Notes: generated by a model not told the origin, from the sequence alone. A stretch of 64,000 nucleotides of DNA from Streptococcus australis (GCF_015553625.1 NZ_JADNGY010000006.1:2288-66287), one strand, 5' to 3'. Shown: positions 25,617 through 34,740, counted from the first letter of the stretch. Numbers and translations: made by a program.

Positions 25617-25925
25617 ATGAAAATTGGATTGTTTTGTGCAGCAGGATTTTCAACAGGAATGTTGGTAAATAATATGAAGGTGGCGGCTAAGGAATTAGGG
25701 ATTGATGCTGAGATCGATGCCTATTCTCAAGCGAAATTAGCAGATTTTGCCCCAGAAATCGATGTTGCATTGTTGGGCCCTCAAGTAGCTTATACTTTGG
25801 ATAAATCAAAAGCGATTTGTGAGGCAAACCATATCCCTATTGCTGTCATTCCTATGGCGGATTATGGGATGTTAGATGGTAAGAAGGTACTAAATCTAGC
25901 TCTAGAATTGCTAGGAGAAAAATAA
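25617..25925 (+). CDS. PTS lactose/cellobiose-family IIB component
   Basis: A 102-residue EIIB. The active-site Cys is at residue 7 in LFCAAGFSTGMLV. The start ATG 25617 has a strong AAGGAGG site; the frame runs further upstream into the IIA gene but without a credible start. It transfers phosphate from IIA to the sugar bound by IIC. Confidence 0.92.
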   Translation: MKIGLFCAAGFSTGMLVNNMKVAAKELGIDAEIDAYSQAKLADFAPEIDVALLGPQVAYTLDKSKAICEANHIPIAVIPMADYGMLDGKKVLNLALELLGEK

Positions 25926-25936
25926 GGAGGCTTCCC

Positions 25937-27238
25937 ATGTCTAATTTTAATTCTCAGAAAATTATCGCTCCAATCATGCGTTTTGTAAACATGAAAGGAA
26001 TTATTGCTCTTAAAGATGGGATGTTAGCGATCCTTCCATTAACGGTAGTTGGTAGTTTGTTTCTTATTATTGGGCAATTACCATTTGAAGGTCTTAATCA
26101 GGCTATTGCTAGTGTATTTGGCGATACATGGACAGAGCCATTTATGCAGGTTTATTCAGGAACATTCGCCATCATGGGATTAATTTCTTGCTTCTCCATT
26201 GGTTATTCATATGCTAAAAACAGTGGAGTAGAACCTTTGCCAGCAGGAGTTTTGTCCCTATCTTCATTCTTTATCTTGTTAAAATCTTCTTATGTACCAG
26301 CTAAGGGAGAACCGATTGGTGATGCCATTGCAAAAGTATGGTTTGGTGGTCAAGGGATTATCGGGGCCATTATTATTGGTCTGGTAGTTGGTGCGATTTA
26401 TACTGTGTTTATCCAAAGACATATTGTTATTAAAATGCCAGAACAAGTACCTCAAGCCATTGCCAAACAATTTGAAGCGATGATTCCTGCTTTCGTGATT
26501 TTCTTACTATCAATGATTGTCTATATCGTATCAAAAGTAGTGACAAGTGGCGGTACCTTCATTGAAATGATTTATGATGTCATTCAGGTTCCTTTACAAG
26601 GTCTAACAGGATCCCTTTACGGAGCGATTGGAATTGCCTTCTTTATTTCATTCTTGTGGTGGTTTGGTGTGCACGGACAATCAGTTGTCAATGGGGTAGT
26701 AACAGCCTTGCTACTTTCTAACCTGGATGCTAATAAATCAATGTTGGCAGCTGGGAAGTTATCCGTTGAAAATGGTGCCCACATTGTAACCCAACAATTC
26801 CTAGATAGTTTCCTTATTTTGTCTGGATCAGGTATAACCTTTGGTTTGGTTATTGCTATGTTATTTGCTGCTAAGTCAAAACAATATAAGGCACTTGGGA
26901 AAGTTGCAGCTTTTCCTGCAATCTTCAATGTTAATGAACCTGTCGTATTTGGCTTCCCAATTGTAATGAACCCAGTGATGTTCCTTCCATTTATTATCGT
27001 TCCAATTTTAGCAGCAATAATTGTTTATGCATCAATTGCTATTGGATTTATGCATCCATTCTCAGGTGTGACCCTTCCTTGGAGTACACCAGCCATTATA
27101 TCTGGATTTATGGTCGGAGGTTGGCAAGGAGCAGTAGTTCAAGTACTTGTTCTTGTGACCTCGACAGTTGTATACTTCCCATTCTTTAAATTCCAAGATA
27201 ATCTTGCTTATAACAATGAATTACAAGCTGAAAAATAG
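25937..27238 (+). CDS. PTS lactose/cellobiose-family IIC permease
   Basis: A 433-residue membrane protein with about ten transmembrane segments, of the cellobiose/lactose EIIC family. The NEPVVFGFPIVMNP block (about residues 333-346) is the conserved substrate-site loop. It completes a IIA-IIB-IIC set. The substrate is unknown; given the downstream enzymes I infer a sugar or anhydro-sugar that arrives in the cell as a 6-phosphate. Confidence 0.92.
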   Translation: MSNFNSQKIIAPIMRFVNMKGIIALKDGMLAILPLTVVGSLFLIIGQLPFEGLNQAIASVFGDTWTEPFMQVYSGTFAIMGLISCFSIGYSYAKNSGVEPLPAGVLSLSSFFILLKSSYVPAKGEPIGDAIAKVWFGGQGIIGAIIIGLVVGAIYTVFIQRHIVIKMPEQVPQAIAKQFEAMIPAFVIFLLSMIVYIVSKVVTSGGTFIEMIYDVIQVPLQGLTGSLYGAIGIAFFISFLWWFGVHGQSVVNGVVTALLLSNLDANKSMLAAGKLSVENGAHIVTQQFLDSFLILSGSGITFGLVIAMLFAAKSKQYKALGKVAAFPAIFNVNEPVVFGFPIVMNPVMFLPFIIVPILAAIIVYASIAIGFMHPFSGVTLPWSTPAIISGFMVGGWQGAVVQVLVLVTSTVVYFPFFKFQDNLAYNNELQAEK

Positions 27239-27254
27239 TGCGTTTATTAGGAAT

Positions 27255-27266
27255 GCACAGATGTGC
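27255..27266. promoter_or_regulatory. Operator-like inverted repeat GCACA-N2-TGTGC, copy 2
   Basis: GCACAGATGTGC, 38 bp before the -35 box of the glycyl radical enzyme promoter. Its distance to the -35 box is the same as for copy 1 at 25153. Confidence 0.55.
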
Positions 27267-27303
27267 GACTAGAATAGAATTTATAGGTATAATCCATAAT
27301 TCA

Positions 27304-27332
27304 TTGAAATTCGTAAAATTTAATGCTACTAT
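27304..27332 (+). promoter_or_regulatory. Promoter of the glycyl radical enzyme gene
   Basis: TTGAAA, 17-bp spacer, TACTAT. The TTACGAAAGAAA motif follows at 27335-27346, at the predicted start, and resembles the motif at 23314. Confidence 0.5.
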
Positions 27333-27379
27333 AGTTACGAAAGAAAACAAAATAATTTCAAAAGAAAGGTTTTGAAAAA

Positions 27380-29818
27380 ATGAAACAAGTAGAAGTAGCA
27401 AGTACAAGCATTAAAACAGAATATTTTGGAAGCCTTACTGAACGCATGAATAAGTATCGTGAAGATGTCTTAAACAAGAAGCCTTACATCGATGCTGAAC
27501 GTGCTGTTCTTGCAACTAAGGCATATGATCGTTATAAGGAACAACCAAATGTTCTTAAACGTGCCTATATGTTGAAAGAGATTCTTGAAAATATGACCAT
27601 CTATATTGAGGATGAATCCATGATTGCTGGAAACCAAGCATCCTCTAATAAAGATGCTCCGATCTTCCCAGAATATACTTTAGAGTTCGTTCTGAAGGAA
27701 TTGGATCTTTTTGAAAAGCGGGATGGTGACGTCTTCTATATTACGGAAGAAACGAAAGAGCAGCTCCGTAGTATCGCACCGTTCTGGGAAAATAATAACT
27801 TACGTGCAAGAGCTGGAGCTCTTCTACCTGAAGAAGTATCTGTCTATATGGAAACAGGATTCTTCGGTATGGAAGGGAAGATGAATTCTGGAGATGCCCA
27901 CTTAGCAGTCAATTATCAAAAATTATTGCAATATGGCTTGAAAGGTTTTGAAGAAAGAGCTCGCCAAGCTAAAGCAGCCCTAGATCTAACGGATCCAGCT
28001 AGCATTGATAAGTACCATTTTTACGATTCTATCTTTATCGTAGTTGATGCTGTTAAGACCTATGCTCAACGATTTGTGGAACTTGCTAAACAACTTGCTG
28101 AAACAGCAACTCCTGAACGTAAGAAGGAATTGCTTGAAATTGCAGAGATTTGCTCGAAAGTTCCATACGAGCCTGCAAGTACATTTGCAGAGGCTGTTCA
28201 GTCTGTTTGGTTTATTCAATGTATTCTTCAGATTGAATCAAATGGACACTCACTTTCATATGGCCGTTTTGACCAATATATGTATCCATACGTTAAAGCT
28301 GATTTGGAAAGTGGACGGGAAACTGAAGAGAGTATTGTTGAACGCTTGACCAACCTTTGGATTAAGACTATTACAATTAACAAAGTACGTAGTCAAGCAC
28401 ATACCTTCTCATCTGCAGGTAGTCCGCTATATCAAAACGTTACGATTGGTGGTCAAACGCGTGATAAGAAAGATGCCGTTAACCCATTGTCTTATTTAGT
28501 GTTGAAGTCTGTTGCTCAAACTCACCTTCCTCAACCAAACTTAACTGTTCGTTACCATGCTGGTTTGGATGCCCGCTTCATGAACGAATGTATTGAAGTT
28601 ATGAAGCTCGGATTCGGTATGCCTGCTTTCAATAATGATGAGATCATTATTCCATCCTTTATTTCAAAAGGTGTTCTTGAAGAAGATGCTTATGATTACA
28701 GTGCAATTGGTTGTGTAGAAACAGCTGTTCCAGGTAAATGGGGATATCGCTGTACAGGTATGAGTTATATGAACTTCCCTAAAGTTTTGCTCATCACGAT
28801 GAACGATGGAATCGATCCTGCTTCTGGCAAGCGCTTTGCACCAAGCTTCGGTCATTTTAAAGACATGAAGAGCTTCGATGAATTGCAGACTGCTTGGGAC
28901 AAGACTTTGCGCCACTTAACCCGCATGAGTGTGATCGTAGAAAACTCGATCGACCTATCTCTTGAAAGAGAAGTGCCAGATATCCTCTGCTCAGCTTTGA
29001 CAGATGACTGTATTGGACGTGGAAAACACCTAAAAGAAGGTGGAGCTGTCTACGATTATATTTCTGGTTTACAAGTGGGTATTGCAAACTTATCCGATTC
29101 ACTTGCAGCAATCAAGAAACTGGTATTCGAAGAAGGACGCTTAACGCCACAAGAGCTATGGCATGCTCTGGAAACCGATTACGAGGGCGAACGTGGAAAA
29201 GAAATCCAAGAGATGCTTATCCATGATGCACCGAAGTATGGAAACGATGATGACTATGCAGACAGCTTAGTTCGAGAAGCATACGATATTTATGTGGATG
29301 AAATTGCTAAATATCCAAATACTCGTTATGGACGTGGGCCAATCGGTGGTATCCGTTACTCAGGAACGTCCTCTATTTCAGCCAATGTAGGACAAGGTCG
29401 TGGAACATTAGCTACTCCGGACGGTCGTAATGCCGGAACTCCACTAGCAGAAGGATGCTCTCCATCCCACAATATGGACCAACATGGCCCAACATCTGTT
29501 CTAAAATCTGTTTCTAAATTGCCAACAGATGAAATTGTTGGTGGTGTTTTACTGAACCAAAAAGTAAACCCACAAACTTTAGCCAAAGAAGAAGATAAAT
29601 TAAAACTTATTGCTTTACTCCGTACGTTCTTTAATCGTCTACATGGATACCATATTCAATACAATGTGGTTTCTAGAGAAACGTTGTTAGATGCTCAAAA
29701 ACATCCGGAAAAACACCGTGACTTAATTGTACGTGTTGCAGGCTACTCAGCTTTCTTCAATGTACTATCAAGAGCTACACAAGATGATATTATTGGACGG
29801 ACAGAGCATACTCTATAG
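27380..29818 (+). CDS. Glycyl radical enzyme of the PFL2/dehydratase class
   Basis: An 812-residue glycyl radical enzyme. The glycine-radical loop RVAGYSAFF is near the C-terminus (Gly about 788) and the thiyl Cys is in SAIGCVETAVPGKWG (about 445). True pyruvate formate-lyase has two adjacent cysteines; here there is one, followed by Val-Glu, as in dehydratase-type members. It is therefore not pyruvate formate-lyase, although such genes are often labelled so (pflF). With the aldolase and GldA it resembles E. coli PflD/YbiW loci, recently linked, as I recall, to ring-opening of anhydrohexitol 6-phosphates. The activating enzyme is at 22477. Confidence 0.88.
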   Translation: MKQVEVASTSIKTEYFGSLTERMNKYREDVLNKKPYIDAERAVLATKAYDRYKEQPNVLKRAYMLKEILENMTIYIEDESMIAGNQASSNKDAPIFPEYTLEFVLKELDLFEKRDGDVFYITEETKEQLRSIAPFWENNNLRARAGALLPEEVSVYMETGFFGMEGKMNSGDAHLAVNYQKLLQYGLKGFEERARQAKAALDLTDPASIDKYHFYDSIFIVVDAVKTYAQRFVELAKQLAETATPERKKELLEIAEICSKVPYEPASTFAEAVQSVWFIQCILQIESNGHSLSYGRFDQYMYPYVKADLESGRETEESIVERLTNLWIKTITINKVRSQAHTFSSAGSPLYQNVTIGGQTRDKKDAVNPLSYLVLKSVAQTHLPQPNLTVRYHAGLDARFMNECIEVMKLGFGMPAFNNDEIIIPSFISKGVLEEDAYDYSAIGCVETAVPGKWGYRCTGMSYMNFPKVLLITMNDGIDPASGKRFAPSFGHFKDMKSFDELQTAWDKTLRHLTRMSVIVENSIDLSLEREVPDILCSALTDDCIGRGKHLKEGGAVYDYISGLQVGIANLSDSLAAIKKLVFEEGRLTPQELWHALETDYEGERGKEIQEMLIHDAPKYGNDDDYADSLVREAYDIYVDEIAKYPNTRYGRGPIGGIRYSGTSSISANVGQGRGTLATPDGRNAGTPLAEGCSPSHNMDQHGPTSVLKSVSKLPTDEIVGGVLLNQKVNPQTLAKEEDKLKLIALLRTFFNRLHGYHIQYNVVSRETLLDAQKHPEKHRDLIVRVAGYSAFFNVLSRATQDDIIGRTEHTL

Positions 29819-29833
29819 TAAAGAGGTATGTAT

Positions 29834-30502
29834 ATGGAATTTATGCTTGATACTTTAAATTTAGATGAGATAAAAAAATGGGCACGAGTGTTACCCCTTG
29901 CTGGGGTAACTTCGAACCCAACAATTGCTAAAAAAGAAGGGGACATTGATTTTTTTGATCGTATCCATAAGGTGCGAGAAATCATTGGGGGCTCTCCTTC
30001 CATCCATGTTCAAGTTGTCGCAAAAGATTATGAAGGAATTTTGAAAGATGCGGCTAAAATTCGCGAACAATGCGATGAAAACACCTATATTAAAGTCCCA
30101 GTAACACCTGAAGGACTTGCTGCAATTAAAGTGTTAAAAGCAGAGGGTTACAAAATTACTGCAACAGCAATCTATACTGTTTTTCAAGGGCTGTTAGCGA
30201 TTGAGGCAGGAGCCGACTATTTAGCACCTTATTACAATCGTATGGAAAACTTAAACATTGATTCAGCTCAGGTTATTTCTCAGTTAGCGAGTGCCATAGA
30301 GCGTGATCATTCATCAAGCAAAATTCTAGCAGCTTCCTTTAAAAATGTGGCTCAAGTTAATCGAGCATTTAAAGAAGGAACACAAGCAATTACGGCAGGG
30401 GCAGATGTATTTGAAGCAGCTTTTGGAATGCCTTCTATTGCAAAAGCAGTAGATGACTTCGAAGCAGATTGGTCAGCCGTTCATCATAAGAATACAATTT
30501 GA
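29834..30502 (+). CDS. Fructose-6-phosphate aldolase-like transaldolase
   Basis: A 222-residue small transaldolase of the FSA/TalC family. The Schiff-base Lys is in TYIKVPVT (about residue 87); [10 protein letters not shown] near the N-terminus and [13 protein letters not shown] are family signatures. I chose ATG 29834 because ATG 29828 is only two bases from the AAGAGG site. It is co-transcribed with the glycyl radical enzyme (15-bp gap) and gldA. FSA enzymes cleave fructose 6-phosphate or 1-deoxyfructose 6-phosphate into a hydroxyketone and glyceraldehyde 3-phosphate. Confidence 0.88.
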   Translation: MEFMLDTLNLDEIKKWARVLPLAGVTSNPTIAKKEGDIDFFDRIHKVREIIGGSPSIHVQVVAKDYEGILKDAAKIREQCDENTYIKVPVTPEGLAAIKVLKAEGYKITATAIYTVFQGLLAIEAGADYLAPYYNRMENLNIDSAQVISQLASAIERDHSSSKILAASFKNVAQVNRAFKEGTQAITAGADVFEAAFGMPSIAKAVDDFEADWSAVHHKNTI

Positions 30503-30516
30503 TAAAGGAGGAGTGT

Positions 30517-31608
30517 ATGAGAAATTTTGCAAGCCCATCTCGTTACATTCAAGGGGAAAATGCTTTATTTGAAAATGCAAAACCTATTTTAGAACTGGGG
30601 AGTCATCCTGTTTTACTCTGTGATTCAGTGGTCTATGATATCGTAGGGGAACGTTTTGAAAAGTATCTCCTTCGGTATGGCTTTACAGTCTTGCCAGTAT
30701 TCTTCAATGGTGAAGCTTCTGATAATGAAATCAATCGTGTGGTCAGTCTGGCAGAAGAAAATGGCTGTGACTTAGTCATCGGACTTGGTGGAGGAAAGAC
30801 CATCGATAGTGCAAAAGCCATTGCCGATCTTCTAAAATCACCAGTTGTCATTGCTCCGACCATTGCCTCTACAGATGCTCCGGTTTCAGCCTTGTCAGTT
30901 ATCTATACGGATGAAGGTGCTTTTGCTCGCTATATCTTCTATTCTAAAAACCCAGAATTGGTCTTGGTGGATAGCAAAGTCATCTCTCAAGCACCAAAAC
31001 GTTTGCTCGCTTCTGGTATCGCAGATGGATTAGCGACTTGGGTTGAAGCGCGTGCAGTGATGCAAGCTAACGGAAAAACCATGCTAGGCAAACACCAAAC
31101 TTTAGCTGGTGTCGCGATTGCGCAACGTTGTGAAGAAATCTTATTTGCAGACGGACTTCAAGCCATGGCTGCTTGTGAAGCCAAAGTGGTAACGCCTGCT
31201 CTTGAAAACATCATTGAAGCCAATACCCTTCTCAGCGGGATTGGATTTGAAAGTGGTGGCTTGGCAGCAGCTCATGCCATCCATAATGGCTTTACAGCCC
31301 TTACTGGAGACATCCACCATTTGACACACGGTGAAAAAGTAGCCTACGGAACGCTAGTTCAATTGTTCTTGGAAAACCGTCCAAAAGAAGAATTGAACAA
31401 ATACATTCGTTTCTATCAACAAATCGGTATGCCAACGACTCTGAAAGAAATGCATCTTGAAAATGCAAGCTACGAAGATCTTCTCAAGGTTGGCCAACAA
31501 GCCACCATTGAAGGAGAAACCATCCATCAAATGCCATTCAAGGTACAAGCATCTGATATTGCTCAAGCCATTGTAGCAGTGGATGCTTATGTCAACTCCT
31601 TAGGCTAA
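30517..31608 (+). CDS. gldA: Glycerol dehydrogenase (hydroxyacetone reductase)
   Basis: A 363-residue NAD-dependent, zinc-containing alcohol dehydrogenase of the GldA family. The GLGGGKTIDSAKA nucleotide-binding loop (about residues 92-104) and the metal ligands in STDAPVSAL, AAAHAIHNG and LTHGEKVAYG are present. The start is ATG 30517 with an AAGGAGGAG site overlapping the end of the aldolase gene. It reduces dihydroxyacetone or hydroxyacetone. In this operon it probably disposes of the C3 ketone made by the aldolase while regenerating NAD+. Confidence 0.93.
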   Translation: MRNFASPSRYIQGENALFENAKPILELGSHPVLLCDSVVYDIVGERFEKYLLRYGFTVLPVFFNGEASDNEINRVVSLAEENGCDLVIGLGGGKTIDSAKAIADLLKSPVVIAPTIASTDAPVSALSVIYTDEGAFARYIFYSKNPELVLVDSKVISQAPKRLLASGIADGLATWVEARAVMQANGKTMLGKHQTLAGVAIAQRCEEILFADGLQAMAACEAKVVTPALENIIEANTLLSGIGFESGGLAAAHAIHNGFTALTGDIHHLTHGEKVAYGTLVQLFLENRPKEELNKYIRFYQQIGMPTTLKEMHLENASYEDLLKVGQQATIEGETIHQMPFKVQASDIAQAIVAVDAYVNSLG

Positions 31609-31622
31609 TCAAAGAAATACAG

Positions 31623-31652
31623 AAACCATCGTCTGTTGGCGATGGTTTTTTT
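31623..31652 (+). terminator. Terminator of the glycyl-radical operon
   Basis: AAACCATCG and CGATGGTTT form a 9-bp stem followed by T residues. Confidence 0.85.
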
Positions 31653-31789
31653 GATGGTTGGTCGTTTTCTGGGGTCCGACTCTTTAAGAGTTCGGGAGAT
31701 AAATCAAGTTTAGCTGTTTCAAATTATATACTAGTTGAATCCGACCATCATTTTAGAAGGTGTATGTGAAATAGGAATTATCTTTTTGT

Positions 31790-32536
31790 TTACACACATT
31801 CAGTATTCACAGCCCGCTCTTTGGGTAACTTATTTCGCGGTTTTGAATGTTTATGAAGCTTGAGTGACAAGGATGTAAGAATGAACAAACAGATTATCCA
31901 AGCGATTAATATTTGAAAAGAACAACTCGTTAAACTAAACTCTGCTTTTGTGAATAATTCAGTATAAGCTCCAAGAAAAGTATATTTAATAAAATCAGCG
32001 ATATCAGGATTCATTTGAGACAAGTTTGGTCCCATTGCAATAATCAACATAACAGGTAAGCCATTGATTTGCGCTTTTGATTGTGTCGAAGAAAAAGCTC
32101 CGATGCATAGGTTAATGAGAATAACAGCCATAGCTGTCAAAATAACGACTAAAGTATATTCAAGGTAAATTTTAGAAAGATCTGCACCTGCAATAATAGG
32201 AAATAAAACCATATTCAAAACAGTAATGACAACTGGGTGTATTAAAACTGAGATGAGATATTCGTATGGTCGTACACCACTTAGTAAAAGCGTTTTAAGA
32301 TTCTTCTTTTCTTTCTCTTCAGCAATAATAGTGGAAACAGTACTGCCAACAGACATGGCAATTGCTGTGGATAAGCAGAGGAACATTAAGTCAAGGCCTT
32401 TGTCCTTCCCTAAATTCATAAAATTCTTATAAATAATGAGCAAGCCATAGGGCATCAACACTTGTACCAGTAAGTTTTTATTTGCGATAATGGTTTGGTT
32501 TCTTAACCATAGCAATGCTTTCATTCGATTAAACAT
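31790..32536 (-). CDS. ABC-2 type exporter permease
   Basis: A 248-residue membrane protein with about six segments, of the ABC-2 permease type. It is the last gene of a minus-strand operon (small protein, ATPase, permease) and overlaps the ATPase gene by eight bases. In this context (bacteriocin peptides and a peptide-sensing-type regulator alongside) I infer a role in peptide export or self-immunity. The C-terminus is basic. Confidence 0.82.
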   Translation of the reverse strand: MFNRMKALLWLRNQTIIANKNLLVQVLMPYGLLIIYKNFMNLGKDKGLDLMFLCLSTAIAMSVGSTVSTIIAEEKEKKNLKTLLLSGVRPYEYLISVLIHPVVITVLNMVLFPIIAGADLSKIYLEYTLVVILTAMAVILINLCIGAFSSTQSKAQINGLPVMLIIAMGPNLSQMNPDIADFIKYTFLGAYTELFTKAEFSLTSCSFQILIAWIICLFILTSLSLKLHKHSKPRNKLPKERAVNTECV

Positions 32537-33362
32537 TTAATTTTTCCCCCGTTAATCTTATAAAGATTTCTTCCAAAGTTGGCTCACATGAGTGGATAGA
32601 AATAAGATCATTTGTAGCTAATGTCGATAATTCTGAAAAATCAAAGATTCTTTCTTGGTGATTTTTATAAATAACTTTTATCCGTTTATTTGTGTTATAT
32701 TTTTGAATGATATCCGCTGGGCTACCTTGTTCAATGAGTTTTCCTTTATTTAATAAGTCCAAATGATCACATAATAAAGTAGCTTCGTTCATATCATGAG
32801 TGGTTAGAAAGATTGTGGTCCCACTTTCTTTTAATTGAACTAACAACTCATGAATCGATTTTGAAGTTGTTGGGTCCAAACCACTTGTTGGCTCATCCAA
32901 AAATAGAATTTTAGGTTGATTGATTAAAGCGCGAGCTAGTAACATCCGTTGCTTCATTCCAGTAGATAATTGTTCAGCTAATATCTTTTTGCTAGCTAAC
33001 AGTCCTACCTGATCAAGTAACTCATCTACTCTATTCAAATTAATACCGTAAAGCTTTGCATATAGAAGGAGATTTTTTTCTAAGGATAGTTTTTCATAGA
33101 AGCCACTTTGGTCACTAACAATCCCAATTTTTTCTAAATCTGTCGGATGTAGATCCTGAGAATCTTTTCCTAACAATTGAGTTTTTCCACTGTCTGGTAG
33201 TAGTTGCCCAGTAAGAATGTTGATCATCGTTGTTTTCCCAGATCCGGATGGTCCCAGAAATCCGAAAATCTCTCCCTCTTTAATCTCAAAATTAATAGAA
33301 TTTAGGGCAGTCTTACTGCCAAATGTTTTCACGATATTTTTTGCAACAACCATTGAAGTCAT
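32529..33362 (-). CDS. ABC transporter ATP-binding protein
   Basis: A 277-residue ABC ATPase. Walker A is GPSGSGKTT (about residue 37), the signature is LSTGMKQR (about 135) and Walker B is ILFLDEPTSGLDP (about 155). The class is that of DrrA/NatA-type exporters. It overlaps the small gene upstream by four bases and the permease downstream by eight, so all three are translationally coupled. Confidence 0.88.
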   Translation of the reverse strand: MTSMVVAKNIVKTFGSKTALNSINFEIKEGEIFGFLGPSGSGKTTMINILTGQLLPDSGKTQLLGKDSQDLHPTDLEKIGIVSDQSGFYEKLSLEKNLLLYAKLYGINLNRVDELLDQVGLLASKKILAEQLSTGMKQRMLLARALINQPKILFLDEPTSGLDPTTSKSIHELLVQLKESGTTIFLTTHDMNEATLLCDHLDLLNKGKLIEQGSPADIIQKYNTNKRIKVIYKNHQERIFDFSELSTLATNDLISIHSCEPTLEEIFIRLTGEKLNV

Positions 33363-33589
33363 TTATTTTCCTCGCTTTCTGTTAAATCAGTCATTTCAAT
33401 TATTTCAATGCCTTCCGGTTTTTCATAGACCAATGTCTCTTTTTCATTAGGAGCTAATAATAGAATTTTAAAAAGTTTATGATTGACCATCACCTTACAG
33501 AGACGTCTTGTTTTTGATTGGTTTGTGATGGTAATTCTTTTTTGTTCGATAAAATGAGAAGATATCTCGTATGTTAACTCCTTATTCAT
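33359..33589 (-). CDS. Small uncharacterised protein of the ABC exporter operon
   Basis: A 76-residue soluble protein that I do not recognise. It is basic in the N-terminal half and ends in an acidic tail. It has no signal peptide, membrane segment or double-glycine leader. It overlaps the ATPase gene by four bases, and its own start overlaps the stop of a 17-codon frame upstream. It is likely an accessory factor of the exporter. Confidence 0.6.
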   Translation of the reverse strand: MNKELTYEISSHFIEQKRITITNQSKTRRLCKVMVNHKLFKILLLAPNEKETLVYEKPEGIEIIEMTDLTESEENK

Positions 33590-33639
33590 AGATACATCAT
33601 CCCATCACAAAATAGATTTAATGTGTTAGTAAATACCAT
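33586..33639 (-). CDS. Possible 17-residue peptide gene at the head of the exporter operon
   Basis: MVFTNTLNLFCDGMMYL, preceded by an AAAGGAAG site. Its TGA stop overlaps the ATG of the next gene (ATGA), a pattern of coupled translation that a random short frame rarely shows. It could be a short signalling peptide for the nearby PlcR/TprA-like regulator or simply a leader that couples translation. Evidence is only positional. Confidence 0.35.
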   Translation of the reverse strand: MVFTNTLNLFCDGMMYL

Positions 33640-33708
33640 CAGATTCTTCCTTTCTTTGTGTGTTCCTTTTGATGCTTCTATTGTAGTTCAAAGAAAATAA
33701 AAAGAACA

Positions 33709-33722
33709 TGACATCTAGGTCA
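33709..33722. promoter_or_regulatory. Inverted repeat upstream of exporter operon 1
   Basis: TGACATCTAGGTCA, an imperfect palindrome about 70 bp before the first small frame of the exporter operon. It resembles GGACATGAATGTCC upstream of exporter operon 2 (45423). Each operon has its own PlcR/TprA-like regulator adjacent. Confidence 0.4.
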
Positions 33723-33787
33723 GGTTGGCCATCAGCTGGGATTTGCAAGAGTCAAGTCGGTTTACTAACAAGATTAGCAAGAGCAAT

Positions 33788-33810
33788 AAAAAAAGAAGTT
33801 CGTAAACTTC
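33788..33810 (-). terminator. Terminator of the regulator gene
   Basis: On the minus strand GAAGTT-TACG-AACTTC is followed by seven T, just after the regulator stop. Confidence 0.75.
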
Positions 33811-33816
33811 TCTTGT

Positions 33817-34740
33817 TTATGTAATGGATACATTCCCACCTAAATCTCGTTCTTTTTCTTTGGTCAAGTTATTCACTAGAACCTGATCGTTTAGCATCCT
33901 AGCAAACTCAATGGATTTATTATAGGACTGTTCTGCTTTATGATGATTTTTTTCTACTTCCAAATAATATTTAGCTTCAAAGGCATAGATAACAGGTTTA
34001 TGTTGAAAATTATTTGTACTCTCAGTTATCTCTCGAAAAACTTTTGTATAAATTAAGTAATCTTCTACTTTTACTTGTGTTAAAATTCCTATCAATATTC
34101 TTTCGAGTATATAGATACGTTCATTATCACTATAATCAATATATAATAAAACTTTTTTAGATAATTCTTCAAAATAAGTTTTATCTTCTAACCCAATAGC
34201 ACAACATAGGAAATACAGATTGATTATTAGAAGATCATTATAACTATACTTTTTTTTCTTTAAAATTTGATGCAAATATTCCTCTAGCAATGTCAAACCA
34301 TACGTAACATCTCGACTGCTAAAAACATCTAATTGAACTTGTAAAACTTCAACTAGTAATTGTTCTTCTTCTGGTAGATTGTCATAAAAATTCTCATATA
34401 TTTCATCAAACATTTCTTCTAAAATGCCAATACGTTTTTCGTCCCCATAACTATGAGCTCGTACTAATTTATTTTTTAATTCCAGATACCGCTTGGGTAT
34501 TTCTATTTTGTCTACATCTATGATGTCCTCTATTGGACAATTCAATCTCTGAGATAAAAACATTAATTTAGAAAGAGATACTAATACTTGGCCGTTTTCA
34601 ATACGAGCAAGTTGACGAATGGTTAATTCAGATTCATCTCCACAAACATCTGCTTGAGTCATATGTTGGTTCAGACGAGCTCCTCGAATATTGTTACCGA
34701 TTTTCAATTTTAATTCAGCATCTTTATCTTCAATAGTCAT
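33817..34740 (-). CDS. PlcR/TprA-like transcriptional regulator (HTH plus TPR-like)
   Basis: A 307-residue protein. The N-terminal XRE HTH (about 10-70, MTQADVCGDESELTIRQLAR) is followed by a long helical region of the TPR type, the architecture of RRNPP regulators that bind secreted peptides. It is a clear paralogue of the regulator at 44238 (shared IENG/IEKG, LPEEE, and YHYGD/HSYGDEKRI segments). It lies between an ABC exporter operon and divergently oriented double-glycine peptides, suggesting peptide-controlled bacteriocin expression. Confidence 0.82.
   Translation of the reverse strand: MTIEDKDAELKLKIGNNIRGARLNQHMTQADVCGDESELTIRQLARIENGQVLVSLSKLMFLSQRLNCPIEDIIDVDKIEIPKRYLELKNKLVRAHSYGDEKRIGILEEMFDEIYENFYDNLPEEEQLLVEVLQVQLDVFSSRDVTYGLTLLEEYLHQILKKKKYSYNDLLIINLYFLCCAIGLEDKTYFEELSKKVLLYIDYSDNERIYILERILIGILTQVKVEDYLIYTKVFREITESTNNFQHKPVIYAFEAKYYLEVEKNHHKAEQSYNKSIEFARMLNDQVLVNNLTKEKERDLGGNVSIT

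Noticed and set aside
27380-29818. Annotation as pyruvate formate-lyase
   Set aside because: The adjacent cysteine pair of PFL is missing; only one active-site cysteine is present.
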